Source of the DNA: Candidatus Rokuibacteriota bacterium
GTDB taxonomy: Bacteria > Methylomirabilota > Methylomirabilia > Rokubacteriales > CSP1-6
DNA: 6,324 bases
Direction of reading: 5' to 3'
NCBI GenBank assembly: GCA_003221435.1
Contig: QHRS01000231.1
Location: 1 to 6,324, forward strand
Part shown: positions 1 through 5,932 of the stretch, piece by piece
Position numbering within the stretch: position 1 is the stretch's first letter
How the letters are laid out: each line of letters starts with the position of its first letter
Made by a program: the position numbers and the translations under genes
Notes under the pieces: model-generated
Seen by the model: the letters and a program-made list of their open reading frames with translations, nothing else
What the model was told of the DNA's origin: nothing
Database searches by the model: none

Positions 1-1569
1 GCCCCAGGAGTCCAAGTCGTGACGCTCCGGCACCCACATGAAGTCGCCGGGCTGGATGGTCTTCGCGCTGCCGACCTTGACCACCTGCCCGGTCCCGGCG
101 CGCGAGACCCGCACGGCTCCGATGGCGGCCCGGTCCGTAAAACCGCCCGCGAGGTCGATGTAATCCTGCCACTTTCGCGTGGGGGAGTACTCGGCGAGGC
201 CCGGGTGCTTCACCTCTCCGTCCACGCGCACGGTGAGAAACAAGGGCTCCACCCGCACGACGTCGCCGGCCCGGAGCATGGGGTCCACCTGCTTCGTCTT
301 GGCGAGCTGGTCGTAGTCCACCCGGAACACGTTCTTGTGCTCCGCGAGCCGCGTGCGGAAAGCTGCGTTCTCCGACTCCGTCATCTCGCTGCGCGAGAGG
401 CGCAGCAGTCGATCGAACTCCACGTCCTGGCCCACACCCTCCGAAGCACGCACCAGGTTGATCGAAGCGCGGTTGGCCATGGCTCGGAAGCCACCCGTCC
501 ACTGGATGAGGTCGCTCAGGCGGTCCTTCCCGAGCGCGATCGGGTAGGTCCCGGGGCGCAGAACCTCCCCGAAGATCTCGACCAAGGCCACGTCGTGATA
601 GCCCGCGACAAAGAATGCGAAAAGCGCGTCGCCGTCGCGCAAAGTCGGATTCGCCGCCCCCGATTCAATCGCCCGGACCGTGAGCCACAACGACTCTCGC
701 ACCGTCGGGGACGTGAAGCGGACGAACAGGGCGCGATCGCGCGACGCCGACGGCAGCAGACCGCCGGCGAGGCGCAGGAGCGTGCTCAGGCTGTCACCGG
801 GGGCCAGGTCGAACGTGCGCGGATTCTTGAAGGCGCCGCGCAGGCTCGCGAATTCCACGCCGCGCGGGACCACCAGCACGTCGCCGTCCTCGAGCACGGG
901 ATCCAGATCCTGCCTCCCAGCGAGGTCGAAGGAGTCGAGGTCGAGTCGCAGCCGCGCCCCGCTGCGTCGCCTGACCTCGATGGTCCGGCGCGCGGCCCCC
1001 GTTGCAAGGCCCGCCGCCGTAACCGCCTCGCTGGCGCGGGTGACGGGGGTGACGTCGATGGCGCCCTGCCGCCCCACGAGCCCCGCGACATACACGCGAA
1101 ACGTGCGGAGGCGGACCATCCGGAGATCGGCCTGCACGCCGCGGAACGATTCCGCGATCATGCTCGAGGTGCGCTGCTGGGCCCACGCCAGCGACTTGCC
1201 CGCCACCTCGATGGCACCCGCGCCCGGGAGGAAGACCTTGCCGTCGGGGCTCACCTCGAACAGTACGGTGCGCGTCAACCTTCCCCAGAGCTCGAGCTGC
1301 AGCACGTCGCCCGGGCCGAGAACGTAGGTCGAAGGATCAACCGGACCGGCCTGGCCGATGACCATCGCGCTCTTGCGCAGGGCGAAATCCGTGGGCGAGG
1401 CCTCGCCCAGGGGGCCCTGGCTCGCTTCGGTCCTGGAGCTGCCCGCTGCGCCAGAGCTGGCGGGGGGCGGACCGAGATCTCGCACGGACTGCGCTGCCGC
1501 GCCCGACCACGAAAGCGTCAGCGCCAAGCCCACCGACAGGGCGGCATGCGGGCACGCCCGCGACCTCAC
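1..1569 (-). CDS. Polysaccharide biosynthesis/export protein, Wza/OPX type with four SLBB-like repeats (3' end outside window)
   Basis: Probable outer-membrane or periplasmic export protein for exopolysaccharide. The frame is open from a GTG at 1569 to the left edge: 523 residues with no stop, so the C-terminus is missing. Residues 1-26 look like a Sec signal peptide (hydrophobic from about 9, ending GAAA before Gln27). No lipobox cysteine is visible, unlike classical Wza. A Pro/Ser/Ala-rich linker covers about 29-60. The Poly_export domain follows at about 79-145, with YVLGPGDVL at 82-90 and SPDGKVFLPGAG at 107-118. Four SLBB-like repeats then appear at about 157-235, 238-320, 327-440 and 444-515, each opening with a G-x-V/F-x-x-P/Q-G type turn (for example GEVLRPGTYP, 334-343). 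The GTG start overlaps the rmlB stop (GTGA) and has a strong Shine-Dalgarno 6 bases upstream. It is the last visible gene of the operon. Family assignment is firm; the exact export system is inferred. Confidence 0.9.
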   Translation of the reverse strand, partial: MRSRACPHAALSVGLALTLSWSGAAAQSVRDLGPPPASSGAAGSSRTEASQGPLGEASPTDFALRKSAMVIGQAGPVDPSTYVLGPGDVLQLELWGRLTRTVLFEVSPDGKVFLPGAGAIEVAGKSLAWAQQRTSSMIAESFRGVQADLRMVRLRTFRVYVAGLVGRQGAIDVTPVTRASEAVTAAGLATGAARRTIEVRRRSGARLRLDLDSFDLAGRQDLDPVLEDGDVLVVPRGVEFASLRGAFKNPRTFDLAPGDSLSTLLRLAGGLLPSASRDRALFVRFTSPTVRESLWLTVRAIESGAANPTLRDGDALFAFFVAGYHDVALVEIFGEVLRPGTYPIALGKDRLSDLIQWTGGFRAMANRASINLVRASEGVGQDVEFDRLLRLSRSEMTESENAAFRTRLAEHKNVFRVDYDQLAKTKQVDPMLRAGDVVRVEPLFLTVRVDGEVKHPGLAEYSPTRKWQDYIDLAGGFTDRAAIGAVRVSRAGTGQVVKVGSAKTIQPGDFMWVPERHDLDSWG

Positions 1570-2618
1570 GCCCGCACCTCCTTCAGCACCTTGCGCTGCC
1601 CGTACATGCGCTCGTAGTAGGCACGGAACTCGCCCTGCTTGATCGGACGCCACCAGGCCTCGTTCTCCCGGTACCACTCGACCGTGCGCCGGATGCCGTC
1701 CTCGAACGCGATCTGGGGTCTCCACCCCGCGAGGCGTTCGAGCTTCGAGACGTCGAGCGCGTAGCGGCGGTCGTGGCCAGGCCGGTCCTCGACGTGGCGG
1801 ATGAGCGTGCGGGGACGTCCGAGGAGTCGCAGGATGGTGTCGGTGATCGTGAGCACGTCCAGTTCGTGCCCGGCGCCGATGTTGAAGGTCTCGCCCTCGA
1901 TGCCCGGGTGGCGCAGCAGCTCGGTCAGGGCCGCGCAGTGGTCCTCCACGTGGATCCAGTCGCGGGTGTTGAGGCCCGTGCCGTAGACCGGCAGCGGCTC
2001 GCCCTCGATCGCGTTGGTGACGAACAGAGGAATCAGCTTCTCCGGATACTGCCGCGGCCCGTAGTTGTTCGAACAGCGCGTGACGACCGCCGGCAGGTCG
2101 TAGGTGGCGAAGTAGGCGTGGGCCAGCCGGTCGCCGCCCGCCTTGCTCGCGGCATAGGGACTGCGCGGAACCAGCGGCCACTCCTCGGTGGCGTGACCCT
2201 CGAGGACCTCGCCGTACACCTCGTCGGTCGAGACCTGGAGGAAGCGCCGGACGTTGCGGCGGCGCGCCTCCTCGCACAGCACGAACACCCCGTAGACGTC
2301 GGTCTGGATGAAATCGCCCGGGGCCTCGATCGAGCGGTCCACGTGCGACTCGGCCGCGAAGTTGAGCACGTAGTCGCAGCCCGCCATCGCCTTCGCCACG
2401 TCGGCTGCGTCGCGGATGTCGCCGTGAACGAACGTGAGAGATCGGTCCGAGAGCGCTCCCAGGTTCTCCCGCCGCCCGGCGTAGGTGAGCGCGTCCAGCA
2501 CCACGACGTGGCAGGAAGGGAAACGGCGCAGCAGATGGTGCACGAAGTTCGATCCGATGAATCCGGCGCCACCGGTCACCAGCACCCGGCTCCCGTCGAG
2601 CGCCAACGACTCAGCCAT
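1566..2618 (-). CDS. rmlB: dTDP-glucose 4,6-dehydratase
   Basis: Short-chain dehydrogenase/reductase family enzyme that converts dTDP-glucose to dTDP-4-keto-6-deoxyglucose, the branch point to rhamnose and other 6-deoxy sugars; cytoplasmic and NAD-dependent. It has 350 residues, normal for the family. Visible motifs: NAD-binding GGAGFIG (16-22); LDALTYAG (41-48); AAESHVDRSI (88-97); the catalytic Thr-Asp-Glu triad at 131-133 in STDEVYGE; YAASK (Tyr155, Lys159); RCSNNYGP (181-188); and RPGHDRRY (279-286). All expected active-site residues are present. The ATG at 2618 is preceded by GGAG at 2627-2630 (8-base spacing) and overlaps the end of the upstream cupin gene by 8 bases. Its own stop overlaps the next start. 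The set of motifs (TDE triad, RPGHDRRY) points to RmlB rather than a generic UDP-sugar epimerase. The use of the product for rhamnose is not proven, because rmlA and rmlD are not in view. Confidence 0.95.
   Translation of the reverse strand: MAESLALDGSRVLVTGGAGFIGSNFVHHLLRRFPSCHVVVLDALTYAGRRENLGALSDRSLTFVHGDIRDAADVAKAMAGCDYVLNFAAESHVDRSIEAPGDFIQTDVYGVFVLCEEARRRNVRRFLQVSTDEVYGEVLEGHATEEWPLVPRSPYAASKAGGDRLAHAYFATYDLPAVVTRCSNNYGPRQYPEKLIPLFVTNAIEGEPLPVYGTGLNTRDWIHVEDHCAALTELLRHPGIEGETFNIGAGHELDVLTITDTILRLLGRPRTLIRHVEDRPGHDRRYALDVSKLERLAGWRPQIAFEDGIRRTVEWYRENEAWWRPIKQGEFRAYYERMYGQRKVLKEVRA
1576..1583 (-). promoter_or_regulatory. Strong Shine-Dalgarno of the export gene
   Basis: AAGGAGGT lies 6 bases before the GTG at 1569 and inside the 3' end of rmlB. 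This fixes the GTG start, which forms a GTGA overlap with the rmlB stop codon. It is the best ribosome binding site in the window and suggests the export gene can be translated well without relying only on coupling. Confidence 0.8.
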
Positions 2619-3066
2619 CCTTGCGGCTCCAGTCGTAAGGAACCTCGGGGGTGTGGGGCGGCACGCGGAACTCGTCGGGCTCGTCGTACACGTAGTGCTC
2701 GCTTGGCGTGTTCACCAGGTACGCGGGCTCGGTGCCGATGCCCTTCATGCCGTGGAGCACGAAGGGCGGGATCACGAGCAGGATCGGGTTCTGCTCGCCC
2801 ATGAAGAACTCGTTGATCTCGCCACGCGTCTTGCTCGCCTCGCGGTGGTCGTACAGCACGACCTTGGCCATACCCTTCACGAACACGAAGTGGTCGGTCT
2901 GTTTCTTGTGGTAGTGCCAGCCCTTCACCACCCCGGGATAGACCACGGAGAGGTAGACCTGGCCGAACTTCCTGAAGAAATCGTCGTCGTCGCGCATCAT
3001 CTCCATCAAAAAGCCGCGCTCGTCGGGTATGACCTTGAGCCGCTTGATCTTGACGCCCTCGATCAC
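2611..3066 (-). CDS. RmlC-like cupin, dTDP-4-dehydrorhamnose 3,5-epimerase family (short form)
   Basis: Predicted sugar-nucleotide epimerase or isomerase acting after RmlB. It has 151 residues, clearly shorter than canonical RmlC (about 180). Family features: DERGFLME (15-22), the GWHYH block (49-53, with His51 at the place of the RmlC catalytic-base histidine), DHR near 73-75, PPFVLHGMKGIG (100-111) matching the RmlC P-x-G-x-x-HG strand, and a conserved-looking tail with NTPSEHY (119-125) and PPHTPEVPYDW (136-146). Tyr116 or Tyr125 could serve as the catalytic acid. The start is a GTG at 3066 that overlaps the dehydrogenase stop (GTGA), with AGGA at 3074-3077 (7-base spacing). Its gene overlaps rmlB by 8 bases, which supports a linked reaction. 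A FdtA-type 3,4-ketoisomerase is an alternative, but the GWHYH block fits RmlC better than the FdtA GGHAHK motif. Exact substrate and product are inferred, so no gene symbol is given. Confidence 0.85.
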   Translation of the reverse strand: MIEGVKIKRLKVIPDERGFLMEMMRDDDDFFRKFGQVYLSVVYPGVVKGWHYHKKQTDHFVFVKGMAKVVLYDHREASKTRGEINEFFMGEQNPILLVIPPFVLHGMKGIGTEPAYLVNTPSEHYVYDEPDEFRVPPHTPEVPYDWSRKDG

Positions 3067-4442
3067 GTCTTCTTCCTGCGCCGCTCGAGGCGCCGGCGCT
3101 GGCGGCGCCGCCTCTCCGGGGTGCGCACGAGCCGGCCGCGCCCCACGCCGACGTAGGAGAGGCCGGCGGCCTCGACCTCGTCGGGGTCGTAGATGTTGCG
3201 CAGATCGCAGAGGACGGGTCTCCGCATCACCTGCTTGAGGTGGGCGAGATTGAGGTTCCGGAACTCGTTCCACTCCGTCACGATCACGAGCGCGTCGGCG
3301 CCCCGCGCGGCATCGTAGAGGTCGGCAGCGATCGCCACGTCCTTCATTTCGGGCAGACGGGACGCCGCGTCCGCCGCCACCGGATCGAAGGCGGTGATGC
3401 TCAGGCCGCGCCGCTTCAGGCCCGCGATGATCCGCAGCGCCGGCGCCTCGCGCACGTCGTCGGTGTTGGGCTTGAACGCGAGCCCCAGGACCGCGATCCG
3501 CGCGCCGCGCCGCCTGCCCACCGCCTTTTGGATCTTGTCCACCATGCGCTCCGCCTGGCGCTCGTTCGCCGCGATCACCGCGGCCACGATGCCGGCATGC
3601 TCGCCGGTTCCTTTCGCCATCGAGACCAATGCGTAGGTATCCTTGGGGAAGCACGAGCCGCCGTAGCCCGGCCCCGCATGCAGGAACTTGCTGCCGATGC
3701 GGCGGTCCATCCCCACGCCCTTCGCTACCACGCGCACATCGGCCCCCAGCCCCTCGCACAGGTTCGCGATCTCGTTGATGAAGGAGATCTTGGTGGCGAG
3801 GAAGCAGTTGGCCGCGTACTTGATGAGCTCCGCGGTCTCGAGCGTCGTGACCACCATCGGGGTCTCGGTCAGGAACAGGGGATCGTAGATCTTCTTGAGG
3901 ATCTCGGCCGCGCGCTTCGTCTCGGCGCCGATCACCACCCGGTCCGGGCGCATGAAGGTCTCGATCGCAGCCCCCTCGCGCAGGAACTCTGGGTTCGAGG
4001 CCACGTCGAACTCCGCGCCGCGCGGCGCGTGCGTGCGCATCACGCGCATCACCTCGCGCGCCGTCCCCACAGGGGCCGTGCTCTTCTGCACCACGAGCTG
4101 GTAGCCGTCGAGCTGCTTCGCCACGATTTTGGCCACCTCGAAGATGGCGCGGGTGTCCGCGCTGCCGTCGCGGCGCGGCGGCGTCCCCACGGTGATGAAC
4201 GCGACTTTGGCGCCCTTGAGCGCGGCGACGATGTCGCTCGAGAAGGAGAGCCGTCCCTCGCCCACGTTGCGCCGGACCAGCTCCGGCAGGCCGGGCTCGA
4301 AGAAAGGGATCTCCAGGTTCTGGGTGCGCGCGATCCTCTCGGCGTCGCGGTCCACGCACACCACCTGATTGCCGAAGTCGGCGAGGCAGGCCCCGGTCAC
4401 GAGGCCGACGTAACCGGTACCTACGACCGTGATCGGATACAG
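3063..4442 (-). CDS. UDP-glucose 6-dehydrogenase (UDP-glucose/GDP-mannose dehydrogenase family), apparent CTG start
   Basis: Cytoplasmic enzyme expected to oxidise UDP-glucose to UDP-glucuronate with two NAD+, supplying uronic acids to the polysaccharide. With the CTG at 4442 as start it has 459 residues. Visible: Rossmann GTGYVG (8-13), EPGLPELV (49-56), STAPVGT (121-127), SNPEFLREG (149-157), ELIKYAANCF with Lys208 and Asn212, the catalytic cysteine in GYGGSCFPKD (Cys264, Lys267), and the C-terminal-domain motif GLAFKPNTDDVREAP (320-334). No in-frame ATG, GTG or TTG exists between the upstream stop (TAG, 4527-4529) and the GTG at 4400. Starting at 4400 would delete the NAD-binding motif. 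CTG follows an AAAGGA Shine-Dalgarno by 8 bases. The last 20 residues are very basic, unlike the usual short ending after YVGVGRG. It is the first gene of a coupled operon. A related sugar-nucleotide dehydrogenase (for example acting on a UDP-N-acetyl sugar) cannot be excluded, but the motifs favour UDP-glucose. Confidence 0.9.
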   Translation of the reverse strand: MYPITVVGTGYVGLVTGACLADFGNQVVCVDRDAERIARTQNLEIPFFEPGLPELVRRNVGEGRLSFSSDIVAALKGAKVAFITVGTPPRRDGSADTRAIFEVAKIVAKQLDGYQLVVQKSTAPVGTAREVMRVMRTHAPRGAEFDVASNPEFLREGAAIETFMRPDRVVIGAETKRAAEILKKIYDPLFLTETPMVVTTLETAELIKYAANCFLATKISFINEIANLCEGLGADVRVVAKGVGMDRRIGSKFLHAGPGYGGSCFPKDTYALVSMAKGTGEHAGIVAAVIAANERQAERMVDKIQKAVGRRRGARIAVLGLAFKPNTDDVREAPALRIIAGLKRRGLSITAFDPVAADAASRLPEMKDVAIAADLYDAARGADALVIVTEWNEFRNLNLAHLKQVMRRPVLCDLRNIYDPDEVEAAGLSYVGVGRGRLVRTPERRRRQRRRLERRRKKT

Positions 4443-4450
4443 ACGGGAAG

Positions 4451-4456
4451 TCCTTT
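4451..4456 (-). promoter_or_regulatory. Shine-Dalgarno supporting the CTG start of the dehydrogenase
   Basis: AAAGGA ends 8 bases before the CTG at 4442. It is a plausible ribosome binding site at normal distance from that codon. The only conventional in-frame start (GTG at 4400) is about 50 bases away from it. It therefore decides the start in favour of CTG. Confidence 0.65.
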
Positions 4457-4518
4457 CGTGAAGGGCTCCAGGCGGCGCGTACGGCTGCCCGGAAGGGCGT
4501 AGACAGGTTGGGCAAAGA

Positions 4519-4555
4519 GCAGGAGGCTAGGCCGTCGTGCCTGATCCGGTCAACC
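4519..4555 (-). promoter_or_regulatory. Promoter-like element P1 upstream of the dehydrogenase operon
   Basis: On the minus strand the -35-like TTGACC (4548-4553) is separated by 18 bases from the -10-like TAGCCT (4524-4529). TTGACC matches the sigma-70 -35 consensus at 5 of 6 positions. TAGCCT matches the -10 consensus at only 3 of 6 (the key T, A and final T). The element lies about 75 bases before the CTG start in the only sizeable intergenic gap of the window. The extended pattern GGTTGACC-N16-CCTAGCCT-N-CTGC recurs at 5896-5932. A start site near 4517 is expected. A regulator site rather than a promoter is possible. Confidence 0.6.
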
Positions 4556-4568
4556 CGCCACGAGGCGG
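4555..4568 (-). terminator. Possible GC-rich hairpin between the unknown gene and the operon promoter
   Basis: CCGCC-TCGT-GGCGG forms a 5-base-pair stem with a 4-base loop, 32 bases after the stop of the secreted-protein gene and directly before the -35 box of P1. There is no clear T-tract after it, so it is a weak candidate for a terminator. It could equally be an operator-like site or chance in GC-rich DNA. Confidence 0.25.
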
Positions 4569-4599
4569 ATGCCGGTTTCGCGCCGCGCGGGCCAGGGGG

Positions 4600-5730
4600 T
4601 TATCGGCGCGGGTGTCGCACGGCTGAATCGTACGCAGCGGGCAGCTGCACGGGCTTGCCGGCTTCGCTCCACCAGCGCGGGGCCTCGGTGTAAACCCACA
4701 CGTACCGGTCGGCCGTGCGCAGGGCGGCACACTCGGCCCGCTCGAACGCCGCGGGGGTGAAAAAGTTCCGGTCGGTGGCAAGCGTGTCCCAGCCGAAGCG
4801 CTTCCAGTCCAGGTCCATCCACAGCCCGAACCCCACCGAGAGGTGACGGGCGTACGCAGCCGTGTCGGCCACGATCGGCAGCAGCTCGAATCGGACGCGA
4901 CGATAGGCGCGCGCGAACTTGGTGGTGTCCCGGTAGCCGTACGATTGCTCGTAGCCGTCCACGATGGTCGTCCGCCCGCGGGCCCCCGCGAACATTCCAT
5001 CCAGGAACGGCGCGAGCAGGCCGTACTCGCTCTGCCGAAGCGCGCCCAGCCCGCCCGGCCGCTTTTCCCAGGACATCGAGTAACCGAAGGTGAGAATGAC
5101 CGTGAGATCAGGATAACCCGCCTGCATGGCCTCGATGACCTCGCGGCCGCGCCGGTGCGCCTGGGCGGCGTATCCATCCCATCCGTGGGCGGTCGTGTCG
5201 CGCTGCTTCTCGTACCACCAGAGCGGCTTCTGATACGGCTCCGTGTCGAACAGCAATCCTGGGCACCCGGCCGCGCGGGCGACGCGGGCGGCGAGGTTCA
5301 CGTTGTGGAGCACCGCGCCGTGATCATCGAACCAATCGAAGTTGGCGGGGGTCACGTTGATCCGCAGGAAATTGTAGCGAAAGCGGCCGAAGCGGGTGGC
5401 CCTCAGGTCATCCAGGCCGCGCTGGACTGCAGAGTCCGGAAACGCCCCCCGGCTCCACACACGCCAGGCAAAATTGTCGTCGCGGCCGGATGGGTTCCGG
5501 AACGTGAGATGAAAGACACACCCGTCGAACGGGGTGCGCAGAAGCTGGGCGATGTGCTCGCGCATGAAACGCGGGTCAGGCTCGTCCCAGCCGAACTCGA
5601 TGAGCTTCTTCGCGGTGTCCGCCGCTGAGGGCTGCGCGGAGCTGTCCCCCACGCGCGCGACGCCGAACAACAATGCCAGCGACAGCCGCAGGGCGACCCA
5701 CAGCGCGGGCCGCGCCAGGGCCGGATCCAC
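4600..5730 (-). CDS. Unrecognised secreted protein, possible TIM-barrel sugar-active enzyme
   Basis: I cannot name the family. From a GTG at 5730 it has 376 residues. A hydrophobic segment at about 8-26 followed by VGDSSA before Gln33 looks like a signal peptide, so the protein is probably exported. The mature part starts with KKLIEFGWDEP (about 41-51) and then shows alternating hydrophobic strands ending in acidic or aromatic residues: LLFDTEPY (Asp162, Glu164), VILTFGYS (211-218), DGYEQSYGYRD (258-268) and GLWMDLDWKRFGWD (302-315). This is typical of (beta/alpha)8 glycoside hydrolase-like folds, with Asp162/Glu164 as catalytic candidates (inference). It sits between a glycosyltransferase and sugar-nucleotide genes, consistent with polysaccharide processing. 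The start is uncertain. The frame stays open to an ATG at 5958, but a promoter-like element at 5896-5932 would start transcription near 5894, leaving GTG at 5793 (397 residues), 5761-5763 or 5730. The 5730 start places the signal peptide at the N-terminus. No candidate has a strong ribosome binding site. Confidence 0.7.
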   Translation of the reverse strand: MDPALARPALWVALRLSLALLFGVARVGDSSAQPSAADTAKKLIEFGWDEPDPRFMREHIAQLLRTPFDGCVFHLTFRNPSGRDDNFAWRVWSRGAFPDSAVQRGLDDLRATRFGRFRYNFLRINVTPANFDWFDDHGAVLHNVNLAARVARAAGCPGLLFDTEPYQKPLWWYEKQRDTTAHGWDGYAAQAHRRGREVIEAMQAGYPDLTVILTFGYSMSWEKRPGGLGALRQSEYGLLAPFLDGMFAGARGRTTIVDGYEQSYGYRDTTKFARAYRRVRFELLPIVADTAAYARHLSVGFGLWMDLDWKRFGWDTLATDRNFFTPAAFERAECAALRTADRYVWVYTEAPRWWSEAGKPVQLPAAYDSAVRHPRR

Positions 5731-5895
5731 CTCGATCCGGATGCCGCGGCGCGCGCGCGCCACCAGCGCATCGGCCAGCGCGGCGAGCTTCACGCCTTCC
5801 CAGCGGTGGAGTACAAAGGCGAAGGCCCTCTTGCGAATGCGTCCGAGGCGCGCAAGCTCGCGCGGGAGACCGGCGAGCCAGTCACGAGAGCGAGC

Positions 5896-5932
5896 GCAGC
5901 AGGCTAGGGTCTCCCGGCGCCGGGGGTCAACC
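5896..5932 (-). promoter_or_regulatory. Promoter-like element P2 upstream of the secreted-protein gene
   Basis: TTGACC (5925-5930) and TAGCCT (5901-5906) are separated by 18 bases, exactly as in P1. The wider pattern GGTTGACC-N16-CCTAGCCT-N-CTGC is shared at all 20 fixed positions. The -35 box contains the stop codon (TGA, 5927-5929) of the preceding glycosyltransferase gene, so this would be the start of a new transcription unit. The spacer carries a perfect 12-base palindrome. A start site near 5894 is expected, with a leader of about 100-165 bases depending on the true translation start. Confidence 0.6.
5913..5924. repeat. Perfect 12-base palindrome inside the P2 spacer
   Basis: CCCGGCGCCGGG is its own reverse complement and lies wholly between the -35 and -10 boxes of P2, two bases before the end of the glycosyltransferase gene in transcription order. 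It might be an operator or a short hairpin. The spacer of P1 has no such palindrome, so it is not part of the shared motif. In GC-rich DNA chance is a real alternative. Confidence 0.4.

Noticed and set aside
19..1617. Long plus-strand open frame of 532 codons opposite the export gene
   Set aside because: It is Arg/His/Ala-rich with no family motifs and lies antisense to a gene with clear Poly_export and SLBB sequence; such mirror frames are expected in high-GC coding DNA.
3240..4502. Plus-strand 420-codon frame opposite the dehydrogenase
   Set aside because: Composition is His/Arg/Ala-rich with no recognisable domain; it is the antisense shadow of a gene with all its catalytic motifs.
2611..4515. 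Minus-strand 634-codon frame starting at a TTG at 4515 and ending with the cupin
   Set aside because: Only the last 151 codons look like protein. The upstream part is an Arg/Gly-rich shadow of the dehydrogenase gene, so it is not a real fusion of the two.
4443..4599. A riboswitch or small RNA in the intergenic region before the dehydrogenase
   Set aside because: Only a promoter-like element, a 5-base-pair hairpin and a ribosome binding site are visible; no long conserved-looking stem system or T-tract terminator is present.
4527..5177. Minus-strand 216-codon frame overlapping the secreted-protein gene
   Set aside because: Low-complexity Arg/Ser/Pro/Thr composition without domains, in a frame different from the secreted protein, whose strand and motif pattern look genuine.
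5747..5762. Alternating GC run (GCGCGCGCGC) as a possible Z-DNA or repeat element
   Set aside because: Very short and within GC-rich DNA where codons such as GCG and CGC give this by chance; no partner repeat or function is evident.
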